Assembly (NCBI RefSeq): GCF_025506335.1
Contig: NZ_JANZYO010000003.1
Location: forward strand, 62,001-126,000
Length of the DNA: 64,000 nucleotides
Source: Mumia quercus
GTDB lineage: Bacteria > Actinomycetota > Actinomycetes > Propionibacteriales > Nocardioidaceae
Reading direction: 5' to 3'
Shown: in pieces, positions 50,155-57,957 of the stretch
Position numbering within the stretch: position 1 is the first letter of the stretch
Layout: the number at the start of each line of letters is the position of its first letter
The notes under the pieces: model-generated
The model's database searches: none
What the model was told of the DNA's origin: nothing
Seen by the model: only the letters and a program-made list of their open reading frames with translations
Program-made: the position numbers and the translations under genes

Positions 50155-51156
50155 TCAGGCCGAGGTGGCGGCCCGCCAGCGACCGGCCCACTCGATCGCG
50201 CTGCGCAGCGCGTCGTCGAGGGAGGAGGTGGCCCGCCATCCGAGGAGCTTCTGGGCCTTGTCGACGTTGGCGTAGGCGCCGACGGCGTCACCGGGACGCG
50301 GTGCACCCTCCCGGACGGGCAGGGGGCGTCCGCTCACCCGCTCGAAGGTGTCCACGAGCTCGCGCACCGAGACTCCCGAGCCCGTGCCGAGGTTGAGGAC
50401 CGCGGAGGGGGCGCCCTCGGCCTCGAGCACCGCGTCGAAGCGCTCGACGGCGGCGACGTGGGCGCGGGCCAGGTCCCAGACGTGCAGGTAGTCGCGGATG
50501 CCGGTGCCGTCGGGGGTCGGAAGGTCCGTCCCGGTGATCACGAACTCGGGCAGGTCGCCCTGCGCCACCGCGAGCATCCGGCCCAGGACGTGGGTCGGAC
50601 GCGGGTCGTACGGTCCGGTCCGGCCGGTGGGGTCGGCGCCGACGGGGTTGAAGTACCGCAGCGAGATCGCCCGGAGAGCGGTCGCCGCGGCCACGTCGGT
50701 GAGCATCTGCTCGGTCATCCGCTTGGTCCACGCGTACGGCGAGGCCGGAGCCAGCGGCGACTCCTCCGTGACCTCGAACGTCTCGTTCGGCGCGTAGACC
50801 GAGGCAGAGGAGGAGAAGATCACCGAGGGCCGGCCGACCTCGAGGAGCGTCTCGAAGAACCGCAGCGACGCCGTGACGTTGCTCTCGTAGTAGGAGATCG
50901 GGTCGCTGACGCTCTCGCCCACCACGGCGAGGGCCGCGCAGTGCACCGTGCACGCGATGTCGGGGTGCTCGGAGAAGACGCGGCGGACGGTCTGCGGATC
51001 GCCCACGTCGCCCACGTACAGCGGGAGACCCGACGCGAACTCGCGGCGGCCGCGTACGAGGCTGTCGAGCAGCACGGGGGCGTGGCCGGCCTCGATCAGC
51101 GCTGTCGCGATCGTCGAGCCGATGTAGCCGGCGCCACCGGTGATGAGGACCTTCAT
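50155..51156 (-). CDS. galE: UDP-glucose 4-epimerase
   Basis: A 333-residue SDR-family epimerase. ITGGAGYIGSTIATALIEAG binds NAD, VIFSSSASVYAPNE carries the catalytic Ser and SPYAWTKRMTEQML the Tyr-Lys pair; LRYFNPVGADPTG and GIRDYLHVWDLA are GalE hallmarks. It interconverts UDP-glucose and UDP-galactose (or the N-acetyl forms), providing precursor for the glycan. TAGCCT on the minus strand (51166-51171) ends 9 bases before the ATG. Confidence 0.93.
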   Translation of the reverse strand: MKVLITGGAGYIGSTIATALIEAGHAPVLLDSLVRGRREFASGLPLYVGDVGDPQTVRRVFSEHPDIACTVHCAALAVVGESVSDPISYYESNVTASLRFFETLLEVGRPSVIFSSSASVYAPNETFEVTEESPLAPASPYAWTKRMTEQMLTDVAAATALRAISLRYFNPVGADPTGRTGPYDPRPTHVLGRMLAVAQGDLPEFVITGTDLPTPDGTGIRDYLHVWDLARAHVAAVERFDAVLEAEGAPSAVLNLGTGSGVSVRELVDTFERVSGRPLPVREGAPRPGDAVGAYANVDKAQKLLGWRATSSLDDALRSAIEWAGRWRAATSA

Positions 51157-51239
51157 GGTGGCGCCAGGCTACTCGCCGGGCCTGCGGGCGGGGGCGGGCG
51201 AGGTCGCCGCAGGGGGAGACGGGCTCCGGTTGGTACCCT
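51157..51239. promoter_or_regulatory. divergent promoters of galE and the 2-epimerase operon
   Basis: On the minus strand TAGCCT (51166-51171) serves galE, nearly leaderless. On the plus strand TACCCT (51234-51239) lies 34 bases before the TTG at 51274. Together they would split the glycan locus into left and right arms. Confidence 0.4.
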
Positions 51240-51273
51240 CGCCGAGTCGTTCGACACCGAGGTGGGGAAGAGA

Positions 51274-52374
51274 TTGAGAGTCGTCAGCGTCGTGGGCGCA
51301 CGTCCACAGCTCGTCAAGCTGGCACCCGTGGCGAAGGCGTTCGCCGCGTCCGACCACGAGCACCTCGTCGTCCACACGGGTCAGCACTACGACCCCAACC
51401 TGTCGGACGTCTTCTTCCAGGAGCTCGGCATCCCCGCGCCGGACCGTCATCTGGGCGTCGGCTCCGGCTCGCACGCCGAGCAGACTGCCGCGGCGCTCAC
51501 CGGTCTCGAGGCCTTCCTGCAGGAGACGCGCCCCGACTGGGTGCTCGTGTACGGCGACACCAACTCCACCCTGGCGGCGGCCCTCGCGGCCGTGAAGCTC
51601 CAGCTGCCCCTCGCCCACCTCGAGGCGGGCCTGCGCTCCTTCAACCGTGCGATGCCCGAGGAGCACAACCGCGTCCTCACCGATCACGCGGCCGACCTCC
51701 TGCTCGCGCCCACCGAGCTCGCCATGAAGCACCTGGCAGGCGAAGGGCTGGCCGAGCGCTCGGTGCTCGTCGGTGACGTGATGGTCGACGTCTGCCTCGG
51801 CATCCGCGACGACGTGCTCGCCGGGCGCATCCCCACGCTCACCGACGTCGCGGGCCTCGACCGCGACCAGCCGTACGTCGTCGCGACGCTCCACCGGCCG
51901 GCCAACACCGACGACCCGGCGCGGCTCGACCAGATCCTGGACGCCCTCGCCGCTCTCCCCGTCCCCGTCGCCCTGCTCGCCCACCCGCGGCTCGTCGCCG
52001 CCGCGCAGCGCCACGGCCTCGCCCTCGCCCGCGGCTCGGTGAGCGTCGGTGAGCCGCTGGCGTACGCCGCGCTCGTGCAGGCGGTCCTCGGGTCGCGTGC
52101 CGTCGTGACCGACTCGGGCGGTCTCCAGAAGGAGGCCTTCCTCCTCGGCACCCCGTGCACGACGGTCCGGACGGAGACGGAGTGGGTGGAGACGCTCGAC
52201 GACGGGTGGAACGCCCTGGTCCCCGACCCGCACCTCCTCGACCGCAAGGAGTGGGCGGACCTGGTCCTGCGTGAGCCGGGCGCTGCGCCGACCTCGATGC
52301 CGTACGGCGACGGTCGGGCCGCTCGACGCGTCGTCGACGTCCTGGCGTCGACGGCCTCGGACACGACCGCATGA
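51274..52374 (+). CDS. wecB: UDP-N-acetylglucosamine 2-epimerase (non-hydrolysing)
   Basis: A 366-residue enzyme. SVVGARPQLVKLAPVAKAF, VHTGQHYDPNLSDVFF, VYGDTNSTLAAALAAVK, HLEAGLRSFNRAMPEEHNR and TDSGGLQKEAFLLGTPC are the conserved active-site blocks of WecB/WbpI. It makes a ManNAc-type UDP-sugar, either UDP-ManNAc or, in context, UDP-ManNAc3NAcA. TTG at 51274 with GGGGAAG upstream is preferred; GTG at 51262 would add four residues. It starts a coupled operon and overlaps the next gene by 4 bases. Confidence 0.92.
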   Translation: MRVVSVVGARPQLVKLAPVAKAFAASDHEHLVVHTGQHYDPNLSDVFFQELGIPAPDRHLGVGSGSHAEQTAAALTGLEAFLQETRPDWVLVYGDTNSTLAAALAAVKLQLPLAHLEAGLRSFNRAMPEEHNRVLTDHAADLLLAPTELAMKHLAGEGLAERSVLVGDVMVDVCLGIRDDVLAGRIPTLTDVAGLDRDQPYVVATLHRPANTDDPARLDQILDALAALPVPVALLAHPRLVAAAQRHGLALARGSVSVGEPLAYAALVQAVLGSRAVVTDSGGLQKEAFLLGTPCTTVRTETEWVETLDDGWNALVPDPHLLDRKEWADLVLREPGAAPTSMPYGDGRAARRVVDVLASTASDTTA

Positions 52375-53696
52375 CGGCGCCTCACCTGCTCTTCTTCGCG
52401 ATCGGCTTCCCGCCGGCCGCCAAGAGCTCGACCTACCGGCTCCGTGAGACGGCGAACCAGTTCGCCGCGCTCGGGTGGCGGGTGACCGTGGTGAACGCCG
52501 ACGAGGCGATGTGGCGGCAGGACTTCGGAGTCGACCCCTCGTTGCTCGAGGGCCTCCACCCGGGGGTCCGTCGTGTCGAGCTGCCGCTGCGGCGCCCGGA
52601 CCTCGAGACCGACGTGCGGAGCTTCTCCGAGGAGCGGGCGCTCGACCCCGCGAAGTGGCTCAACGCCTACCGGAAGCGGTCCATGAAGCCCTTCCCCGAG
52701 CCGATCTACGGGCGCTGGAAGAAGGCTTTGGCCGCCGCGGCGGACGAGATCCATGCCGAGGACCCCGTCGACCTGGTGCTCGCCAGCTGTGCCCCGTACG
52801 TCCTGCTCTCGGCCGCACGGCACCTGTACGAGACGCACGGCGTGCCGTACGCGATCGACTTCCGCGACGGGTGGTCCATCGACGTCGTCGAGGGCGAGGT
52901 GGCGTTCGACGAGGACTCGCGTCGCGGGCGCATCGAGCGGGAGACGCTCGGGGACGCGCTGTCCGTCTGGGTCGTCAACGAGCCGATCGCCGGCCACTAC
53001 CGCACGCGCTACCCCGCGCTCGCCGACAGGATCCACGTCGTTCGCAACGGGTTCGACGCGCAGAGCCGCCCGGTGCCGTCGACAGAGGCCTCGACGGTCC
53101 CCCTCACCTTCGGCTACCTCGGCACCCTCAACTTCGGCGCCGCGATGCTGAAGACCGTCCTCGACGCGTGGCGTGAGGCGCGTGCGTCCGAGCCGCTGCT
53201 GAGCGGCGCGACTTTCGAGGTCCGCGGCCACGTCTCCTCGGGGGCGCGGCGCGAGACCAACGCCGTGGCCCAGGTGCTCTCGGAGTCCGCCGAGGACGGC
53301 GTCGTCTTCGGGGGTCCCGTCGCCAAGGGCGACGTCGCGTCCACGTACGAGCGCTGGGACGCGCTCACCCTGATCCTGATCGGCGGCGGCTACGTGACCT
53401 CCGGCAAGGTCTACGAGTACGCCGCGACCGGTCTCCCGATCGTCCCCGCCCACGACCGCGACCACGACGCGGCGCACGTCCTGCGCGGCTACCCGCTCCT
53501 CGCAGGGACGCCGTCGCTGGACGTCGAGGAGCTCGCCGAGAGCTTCCGTCAGGCCGCACGACTCGCCGTCGGTGCCTCCGAGAGCCTCCGCGCGCAGGCC
53601 CGGGCGCACGCCGCGCCGTTCGAGCGGCCTCACCAGATGGAGCCTGCGGTGAGGGCGCTGGCCGCCCTCGTGCAGCGCGAGGAGGCCACCGCATGA
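52371..53696 (+). CDS. GT4-like glycosyltransferase
   Basis: A 441-residue GT-B-fold glycosyltransferase. The N-terminal LLFFAIGFPPAAKSSTYRL with a Gly/Pro-rich loop, IDFRDGWSIDVVEG, IHVVRNGFD as interdomain hinge, FGYLGTLNFGAAM and SGKVYEYAATGLPIV fit family 4 retaining transferases. Donor and acceptor are unknown; the operon suggests a wall glycan. Start and stop overlap neighbours by 4 bases each. Confidence 0.82.
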   Translation: MTAPHLLFFAIGFPPAAKSSTYRLRETANQFAALGWRVTVVNADEAMWRQDFGVDPSLLEGLHPGVRRVELPLRRPDLETDVRSFSEERALDPAKWLNAYRKRSMKPFPEPIYGRWKKALAAAADEIHAEDPVDLVLASCAPYVLLSAARHLYETHGVPYAIDFRDGWSIDVVEGEVAFDEDSRRGRIERETLGDALSVWVVNEPIAGHYRTRYPALADRIHVVRNGFDAQSRPVPSTEASTVPLTFGYLGTLNFGAAMLKTVLDAWREARASEPLLSGATFEVRGHVSSGARRETNAVAQVLSESAEDGVVFGGPVAKGDVASTYERWDALTLILIGGGYVTSGKVYEYAATGLPIVPAHDRDHDAAHVLRGYPLLAGTPSLDVEELAESFRQAARLAVGASESLRAQARAHAAPFERPHQMEPAVRALAALVQREEATA

Positions 53697-55789
53697 GCAC
53701 GGTCGTCCTCCTCGCCGGCTACACGCCCGGCCGGGAGTCCCTGGGCCGCGTCATCGCCAAGCTCCAGGCCGAGGGCGCGCAGGTGGTGCTCGCCGGAATG
53801 ACAGACGTCGAGGCCACCCACGCCGACCTGGGTGCGGACAGCGTCCGGTCCCTCCGGCGGCACGTCGAGTCCGACCCCGAGTTCTTCCGCACCTGTCGTA
53901 CGGTCTCGGCTCCTGTCGAGACCTGGATGCACGTCGAGCGCGACGACGAGCTGATCGCGCGGTGCCGCGAGGCCGACGTCGTGGTCGCCCTGGACACCGC
54001 CGCGGTCTACTCCGCGTGGCGGATCTCCCGCCTCAATCCGAGCGCCGACGTACGCCACGGGGCGATGCCCGGCTACGAGGCCCTCCTCGCCCGGAAGGCC
54101 GCGCCGGACGCCGGACGACAGGGACGTGACGACACGGGCCGGCCCGGTCGGGCGCGAGCCCGCGCTGCCGTCGCCCGGCGTGCGCGCGCCACCGCCGCGT
54201 CGTCGGCCGTCCTGAGCCGACCCGTACGCCCGGTATGGACCCGGTTCGTCGCCTCGCGGCGCCTGTCGCCGGGGCGCCGCGCGGCGCTCGCTGCTCCGGC
54301 GGTGACCTCGCTGTACGCCTCTGGGGAGACCGAGCAGGCGCGTGCGCTCGCCGACGCCGTCCTCGCGACGCTCCCGGTCCGTCACCGCGCGAACCTGCTC
54401 GGCACGGTGGCCGAGCGGCTCATCGACCGCGGGATCACGCCGCCGATGCTTCGCGACGCGGTCGCCACCGAGCTCGACTACGCAGACAAGCTCCACCGCG
54501 CCGGGGACGCCGAGGGCGCGGCCGCCTCGGTGCTGCAAGCCGTGCGTCTGGGCTTCCACCGTGCCGTGCACCTCGACACCACGACGTCGCCTCTCGCCGA
54601 GAACCCGCGCGAGTTCACCGCTCCGCTCCGGTCGAGCGCGGCGGTCGCCGCCGTGTCCCGACGTCGTGGCCGGCAGCTGCCGGCTGCTCCGCCGCCCGCC
54701 GGACGTCCTGCGCGCATCATCGTGGCGACGCACGGCAACACCAACTTCGTCGGGCAGCTGAGCGACCACCTCGTCGAGCACCCGGACGCTGAGATCCGCG
54801 AGCTGGACCTCGCCACCGTCGGCAAGGCCGCCACCCTGCCTCGCGACCCTCGCCGCATGCTCGCCGCCCTGCTCGCGGACGAGGGGCCGGCGTTCGCGCT
54901 CGCCGAGAAGTCGCTGAGGGAGCACCTCGACTGGGCGGACGTGGTCTTCATCGACTGGGTCACGCCGTTGGTCCGGCTCCTGACGATGGTGGACCCGGGG
55001 ACGACGCGGATCGTCGTCCGCCTCCACAGCTACGAGGCGTTCACCCCCTGGCCGCACCTGCTCGACCTGTCAAGGATCGACGACTTCATCTTCGTGAGCG
55101 ACCACCTCAAGGACCTGACGATCGCCCAGGTGCCCGCTCTCGAGGCACCCGGCGGTCCGCGCGTGCACGTCGTCCCCAACGCCATGGACCTCAAGCGCTT
55201 CGTACGCCCGAAGGCCGACGACGCGCGGTTCACCGTCGGGTTGATCGGCTACCAGGTGGTGGCGAAGGACCCCCGCTGGGCCCTCGCGGTGCTGCGCGAG
55301 CTGCGCGCTCACGACCCGCGCTACCGCCTGCGGCTGGTGGGTCACCCCTTCGACCGTCGCCTGAGCGCGGCGGCGGACGCGTACGGCGAGGCGTTCGAGC
55401 GCGAGCTCGAGGCCCTGCGCGCCGAGGGCGCCATCGAGGACTACGGCTTCACCACCGACCTGCCGGAGGCGGCGGTCGGGATCGGCTCGATCCTCTGCTC
55501 GTCGGTGCGGGAGGGCTCCCCGGTGGCGCTGATCGAGGCGGCTGCGAGCGGCGCGGTCCCGGTCGTCCGCGACTGGCCGTTCTTCGCCGCGACCGAGCAC
55601 GGCCCCCGCACGCTCTACCCGTCCGAGTGGGTCGTCGAGACCCCGGCCGAGGCGGCAGCACGCATCCTCGCCGCCACGAAGGACCTGCCCTCGTGGCGTG
55701 CGACGTCGGCGGCAGTCTCCGCCGAGGTCGTCGCGCGGTGGGACATCGCCGCCACCGGTGATGCGTACGAGGCCCTTCTGCTCGGTTGA
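53693..55789 (+). CDS. large glycosyltransferase with unidentified N-terminal half
   Basis: A 698-residue protein. The C-terminal part (about 340-698) is GT4-like: IIVATHGNTNFVGQL, VVRLHSYEAFTPWP, HVVPNAMDLKRF, VGLIGYQVVAKDPRWALAVL and SVREGSPVALIEAAASGAVP, the acidic motif of the donor site. The first about 140 residues form an alpha/beta domain (VVLLAGYTPGRESLGRVIAK and VVVALDTAAVYSAW), followed by a basic Ala/Arg-rich linker and helices of TPR-like character. The N-terminal role is unknown. The stop lies inside a perfect palindrome. Confidence 0.78.
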   Translation: MSTVVLLAGYTPGRESLGRVIAKLQAEGAQVVLAGMTDVEATHADLGADSVRSLRRHVESDPEFFRTCRTVSAPVETWMHVERDDELIARCREADVVVALDTAAVYSAWRISRLNPSADVRHGAMPGYEALLARKAAPDAGRQGRDDTGRPGRARARAAVARRARATAASSAVLSRPVRPVWTRFVASRRLSPGRRAALAAPAVTSLYASGETEQARALADAVLATLPVRHRANLLGTVAERLIDRGITPPMLRDAVATELDYADKLHRAGDAEGAAASVLQAVRLGFHRAVHLDTTTSPLAENPREFTAPLRSSAAVAAVSRRRGRQLPAAPPPAGRPARIIVATHGNTNFVGQLSDHLVEHPDAEIRELDLATVGKAATLPRDPRRMLAALLADEGPAFALAEKSLREHLDWADVVFIDWVTPLVRLLTMVDPGTTRIVVRLHSYEAFTPWPHLLDLSRIDDFIFVSDHLKDLTIAQVPALEAPGGPRVHVVPNAMDLKRFVRPKADDARFTVGLIGYQVVAKDPRWALAVLRELRAHDPRYRLRLVGHPFDRRLSAAADAYGEAFERELEALRAEGAIEDYGFTTDLPEAAVGIGSILCSSVREGSPVALIEAAASGAVPVVRDWPFFAATEHGPRTLYPSEWVVETPAEAAARILAATKDLPSWRATSAAVSAEVVARWDIAATGDAYEALLLG

Positions 55790-55800
55790 TAGCATCAACC
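55784..55800. promoter_or_regulatory. palindrome at the glycosyltransferase/aminotransferase junction
   Basis: GGTTGAT (55784-55790) and ATCAACC (55794-55800) form a perfect 7-bp inverted repeat with a 3-base loop. It contains the upstream TGA and a possible -10 TAGCAT (55790-55795). It could be a short terminator or an operator for the aminotransferase gene 47 bases downstream. Confidence 0.45.
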
Positions 55801-55846
55801 CGCTCGCGTCGCTGCGGGCAGCCCGATGAGCAAGGAGGCTCAACCC

Positions 55847-56953
55847 ATGGTGGATCCGGCTTCTGCGGTGATCCCGCCGGCCAGGCCCGAGATCTCTGAG
55901 GAGGACATCGAGGCCGCGGTCCGGGTCCTCCGATCGGGGATGGTCGTCCAGGGTCCGGAGGTCGCCGCCTTCGAGGACGAGTTCTCCAAGGTCGTCGACG
56001 GTCGGCACTGCGTCGCGGTGAACTCGGGGACCTCGGCTCTGCAGGTCGCGCTGATGGCGATGGGCGTCGGCCCGGGAGACGAGGTCGTCGTCCCGTCCTT
56101 CTCGTTCGCCGCGAGCGCCAACGCCGTACGCCTGGTCGGTGCCGAGCCGGTCTTCGCCGACATCGACCCCGTCACCTTCACGCTCGATCCCGACGCGGTC
56201 GCCGCAGCGCTCGGTCCGAGGACGGCGGCGATCATGCCCGTGCACCTCTACGGGCTTCCCGCCGACATGGCCGGCCTCGGCGCGCTGGCCGACCGGCACG
56301 GCCTCGCGATCATCGAGGACGCGGCACAGGCCCACGGCGCGCAGGTCGACGGCCAAGCCGTCGGCTCCTTCGGTGCGACCGGCTGCTTCAGCTTCTACCC
56401 GACCAAGAACATGCACTCCCTCGAGGGCGGGATGGTCACGACGGGCGACGCCGAGATCGCGCGCACGCTCCGGCTCCTGCGCAACCAGGGCATGGAGCAG
56501 CGCTATGCCAACGAGATCGTCGGCGCGAACGTCCGCCTCACCGACGTCGCCGCAGCGGTGGGCCGGTCGCAGCTGACCCGGCTCGCGGAGTGGACCGAGC
56601 GGCGTCGCTCGAACGCGGCGCGCCTGTCCGCTGAGCTCGAGGGCGTCGTCGTCCCGACCGAGCCGTCCGGCTACCGGCACGTCTACCACCAGTACACGGT
56701 GCGGGTGGACGGCGACCGCGACGCCTTCCAGGAAGCGCTGCGCAGCCACGGCGTCGGCAGCGCGGTGTACTACCCGACGCCGATCCACCGGCTGCGGCCT
56801 TTCCTCGACGCCGACGGACGCCCGGACAGCCGCTGGGAGCTGCCCGAGACCGAGCGCGCCGCCCGTGAGGTCGTCTCGCTCCCGGTCTTCCCGAGCCTGA
56901 CCGACGACGACCTCGGTCGCATCGTCGCCGCCGTGAACGAGGCGGCGCGATGA
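55847..56953 (+). CDS. DegT/DnrJ/EryC1 sugar aminotransferase
   Basis: A 368-residue PLP enzyme. VNSGTSALQVALMAMGVGPG, DAAQAHGAQVDGQAVGSFG and the PLP-lysine motif FSFYPTKNMHSLEGG with Lys187 are canonical; HVYHQYTVRV lies in the C-terminal domain. It would aminate a keto-sugar nucleotide, most likely the 3-keto group made by the adjacent Gfo/Idh/MocA protein (WbpE/WlbC- or GnnB-like role). ATG 55847 with AGGAGG upstream is chosen over 55826, which would bury that ribosome site. Overlaps the next gene by 4 bases. Confidence 0.9.
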   Translation: MVDPASAVIPPARPEISEEDIEAAVRVLRSGMVVQGPEVAAFEDEFSKVVDGRHCVAVNSGTSALQVALMAMGVGPGDEVVVPSFSFAASANAVRLVGAEPVFADIDPVTFTLDPDAVAAALGPRTAAIMPVHLYGLPADMAGLGALADRHGLAIIEDAAQAHGAQVDGQAVGSFGATGCFSFYPTKNMHSLEGGMVTTGDAEIARTLRLLRNQGMEQRYANEIVGANVRLTDVAAAVGRSQLTRLAEWTERRRSNAARLSAELEGVVVPTEPSGYRHVYHQYTVRVDGDRDAFQEALRSHGVGSAVYYPTPIHRLRPFLDADGRPDSRWELPETERAAREVVSLPVFPSLTDDDLGRIVAAVNEAAR

Positions 56954-57957
56954 GTGCCGCCCTGCTCCGCGCCGGTCTCGTCGGGCTCGGGGCGATGGGG
57001 CGCAACCACGCCCGAGTCCTGTCCGGTCTCGCCGAGGTCGAGCTGGTCGGCATCGTCGACCCGGTGCCGGGCGCACGCGGCCCGAGCGGCGTGCCGGTAG
57101 TGCCTTCTCTCGACGCGCTGCTGGAGCTCGGGGTCGACTACGTCGTCGTGGCGTGCCCGACGGCCGAGCACGAGACGGTGGGCCTCGCCCTCGCCGGCGC
57201 CGGGGTGGCCGCGCTGATCGAGAAGCCGCTCGCGCACTCGGCCGACGCTGCGGCGCGCCTCGTCGAGGCGTTCGAGGCGAAGGGCCTCGTGGCCGGCGTC
57301 GGTCACATCGAGCGCTACAACCCCGCCCTGCAGAGTCTGCGGGCCAGGCTGGAGGCCGGCGAGCTCGGCGAGATCTACCAGGTCGTGACCCGGCGGCAGG
57401 GGCCGTTCCCCGCCCGTATCGCCGACGTAGGCGTCGTGAAGGACCTCGCGACCCACGACATCGACCTCACCGGTTGGGTCACTCAGCAGGACTACCGGTC
57501 CGTCGCCGCGCACACGTCGCGGCGCAGCGGGCGCGAGCACGAGGACATGGTGGTCGTGGTCGCCGAGCTGGAGGGCCAGACGATGGCGAACCACATCGTC
57601 AATTGGCTCAGCCCGCTCAAGGAACGCTGCACCATCGTGACCGGTGACCTCGGGTGCTTCGTCGCCGACACGCTCACCGCCGACCTGACGTTCTACGCGA
57701 ACGGTGCCGTCGCGTCGGAGTGGGAGATCTCGCGCAACTTCAGGGGTGTGTCCGAGGGGGACATGACCCGGTACGCGATCCCGCGCCGCGAGCCTCTCCT
57801 CGTCGAGCACGAGGCGTTCCGCGACGCGGTCCTCGGTCGCTCGGCAGACATCGTCACGCTCCGCGAAGGGCTGCGCACCGTGGAGATCTCCGAGGCGGTG
57901 CTGCGCTCGGCCGAGACCGGGTCCACGACGAAGGTCGACGGCGCGAGACGACCATGA
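56950..57957 (+). CDS. Gfo/Idh/MocA sugar-nucleotide 3-dehydrogenase
   Basis: A 335-residue NAD-dependent oxidoreductase. The Rossmann start AGLVGLGAMGRNHARVL, the EKPL catalytic lysine motif (about 92-95), GHIERYNPAL and VVKDLATHDIDL fit the family, closest in appearance to UDP-GlcNAc 3-dehydrogenases (GnnA/WbpB/WlbA). It should oxidise the C3 hydroxyl of a UDP-GlcNAc-type substrate for amination by the upstream aminotransferase. Coupled by overlaps on both sides. Confidence 0.88.
   Translation: MSAALLRAGLVGLGAMGRNHARVLSGLAEVELVGIVDPVPGARGPSGVPVVPSLDALLELGVDYVVVACPTAEHETVGLALAGAGVAALIEKPLAHSADAAARLVEAFEAKGLVAGVGHIERYNPALQSLRARLEAGELGEIYQVVTRRQGPFPARIADVGVVKDLATHDIDLTGWVTQQDYRSVAAHTSRRSGREHEDMVVVVAELEGQTMANHIVNWLSPLKERCTIVTGDLGCFVADTLTADLTFYANGAVASEWEISRNFRGVSEGDMTRYAIPRREPLLVEHEAFRDAVLGRSADIVTLREGLRTVEISEAVLRSAETGSTTKVDGARRP

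Noticed and set aside
46524-50396. Very long open frame (about 1290 codons) on the plus strand opposite the giant polymerase
   Set aside because: Its translation is rich in Arg, Glu, Val and Gly with no recognisable motif. The minus strand carries clear GT2 and TagF motifs; the plus frame is the mirror effect of high GC at third positions.
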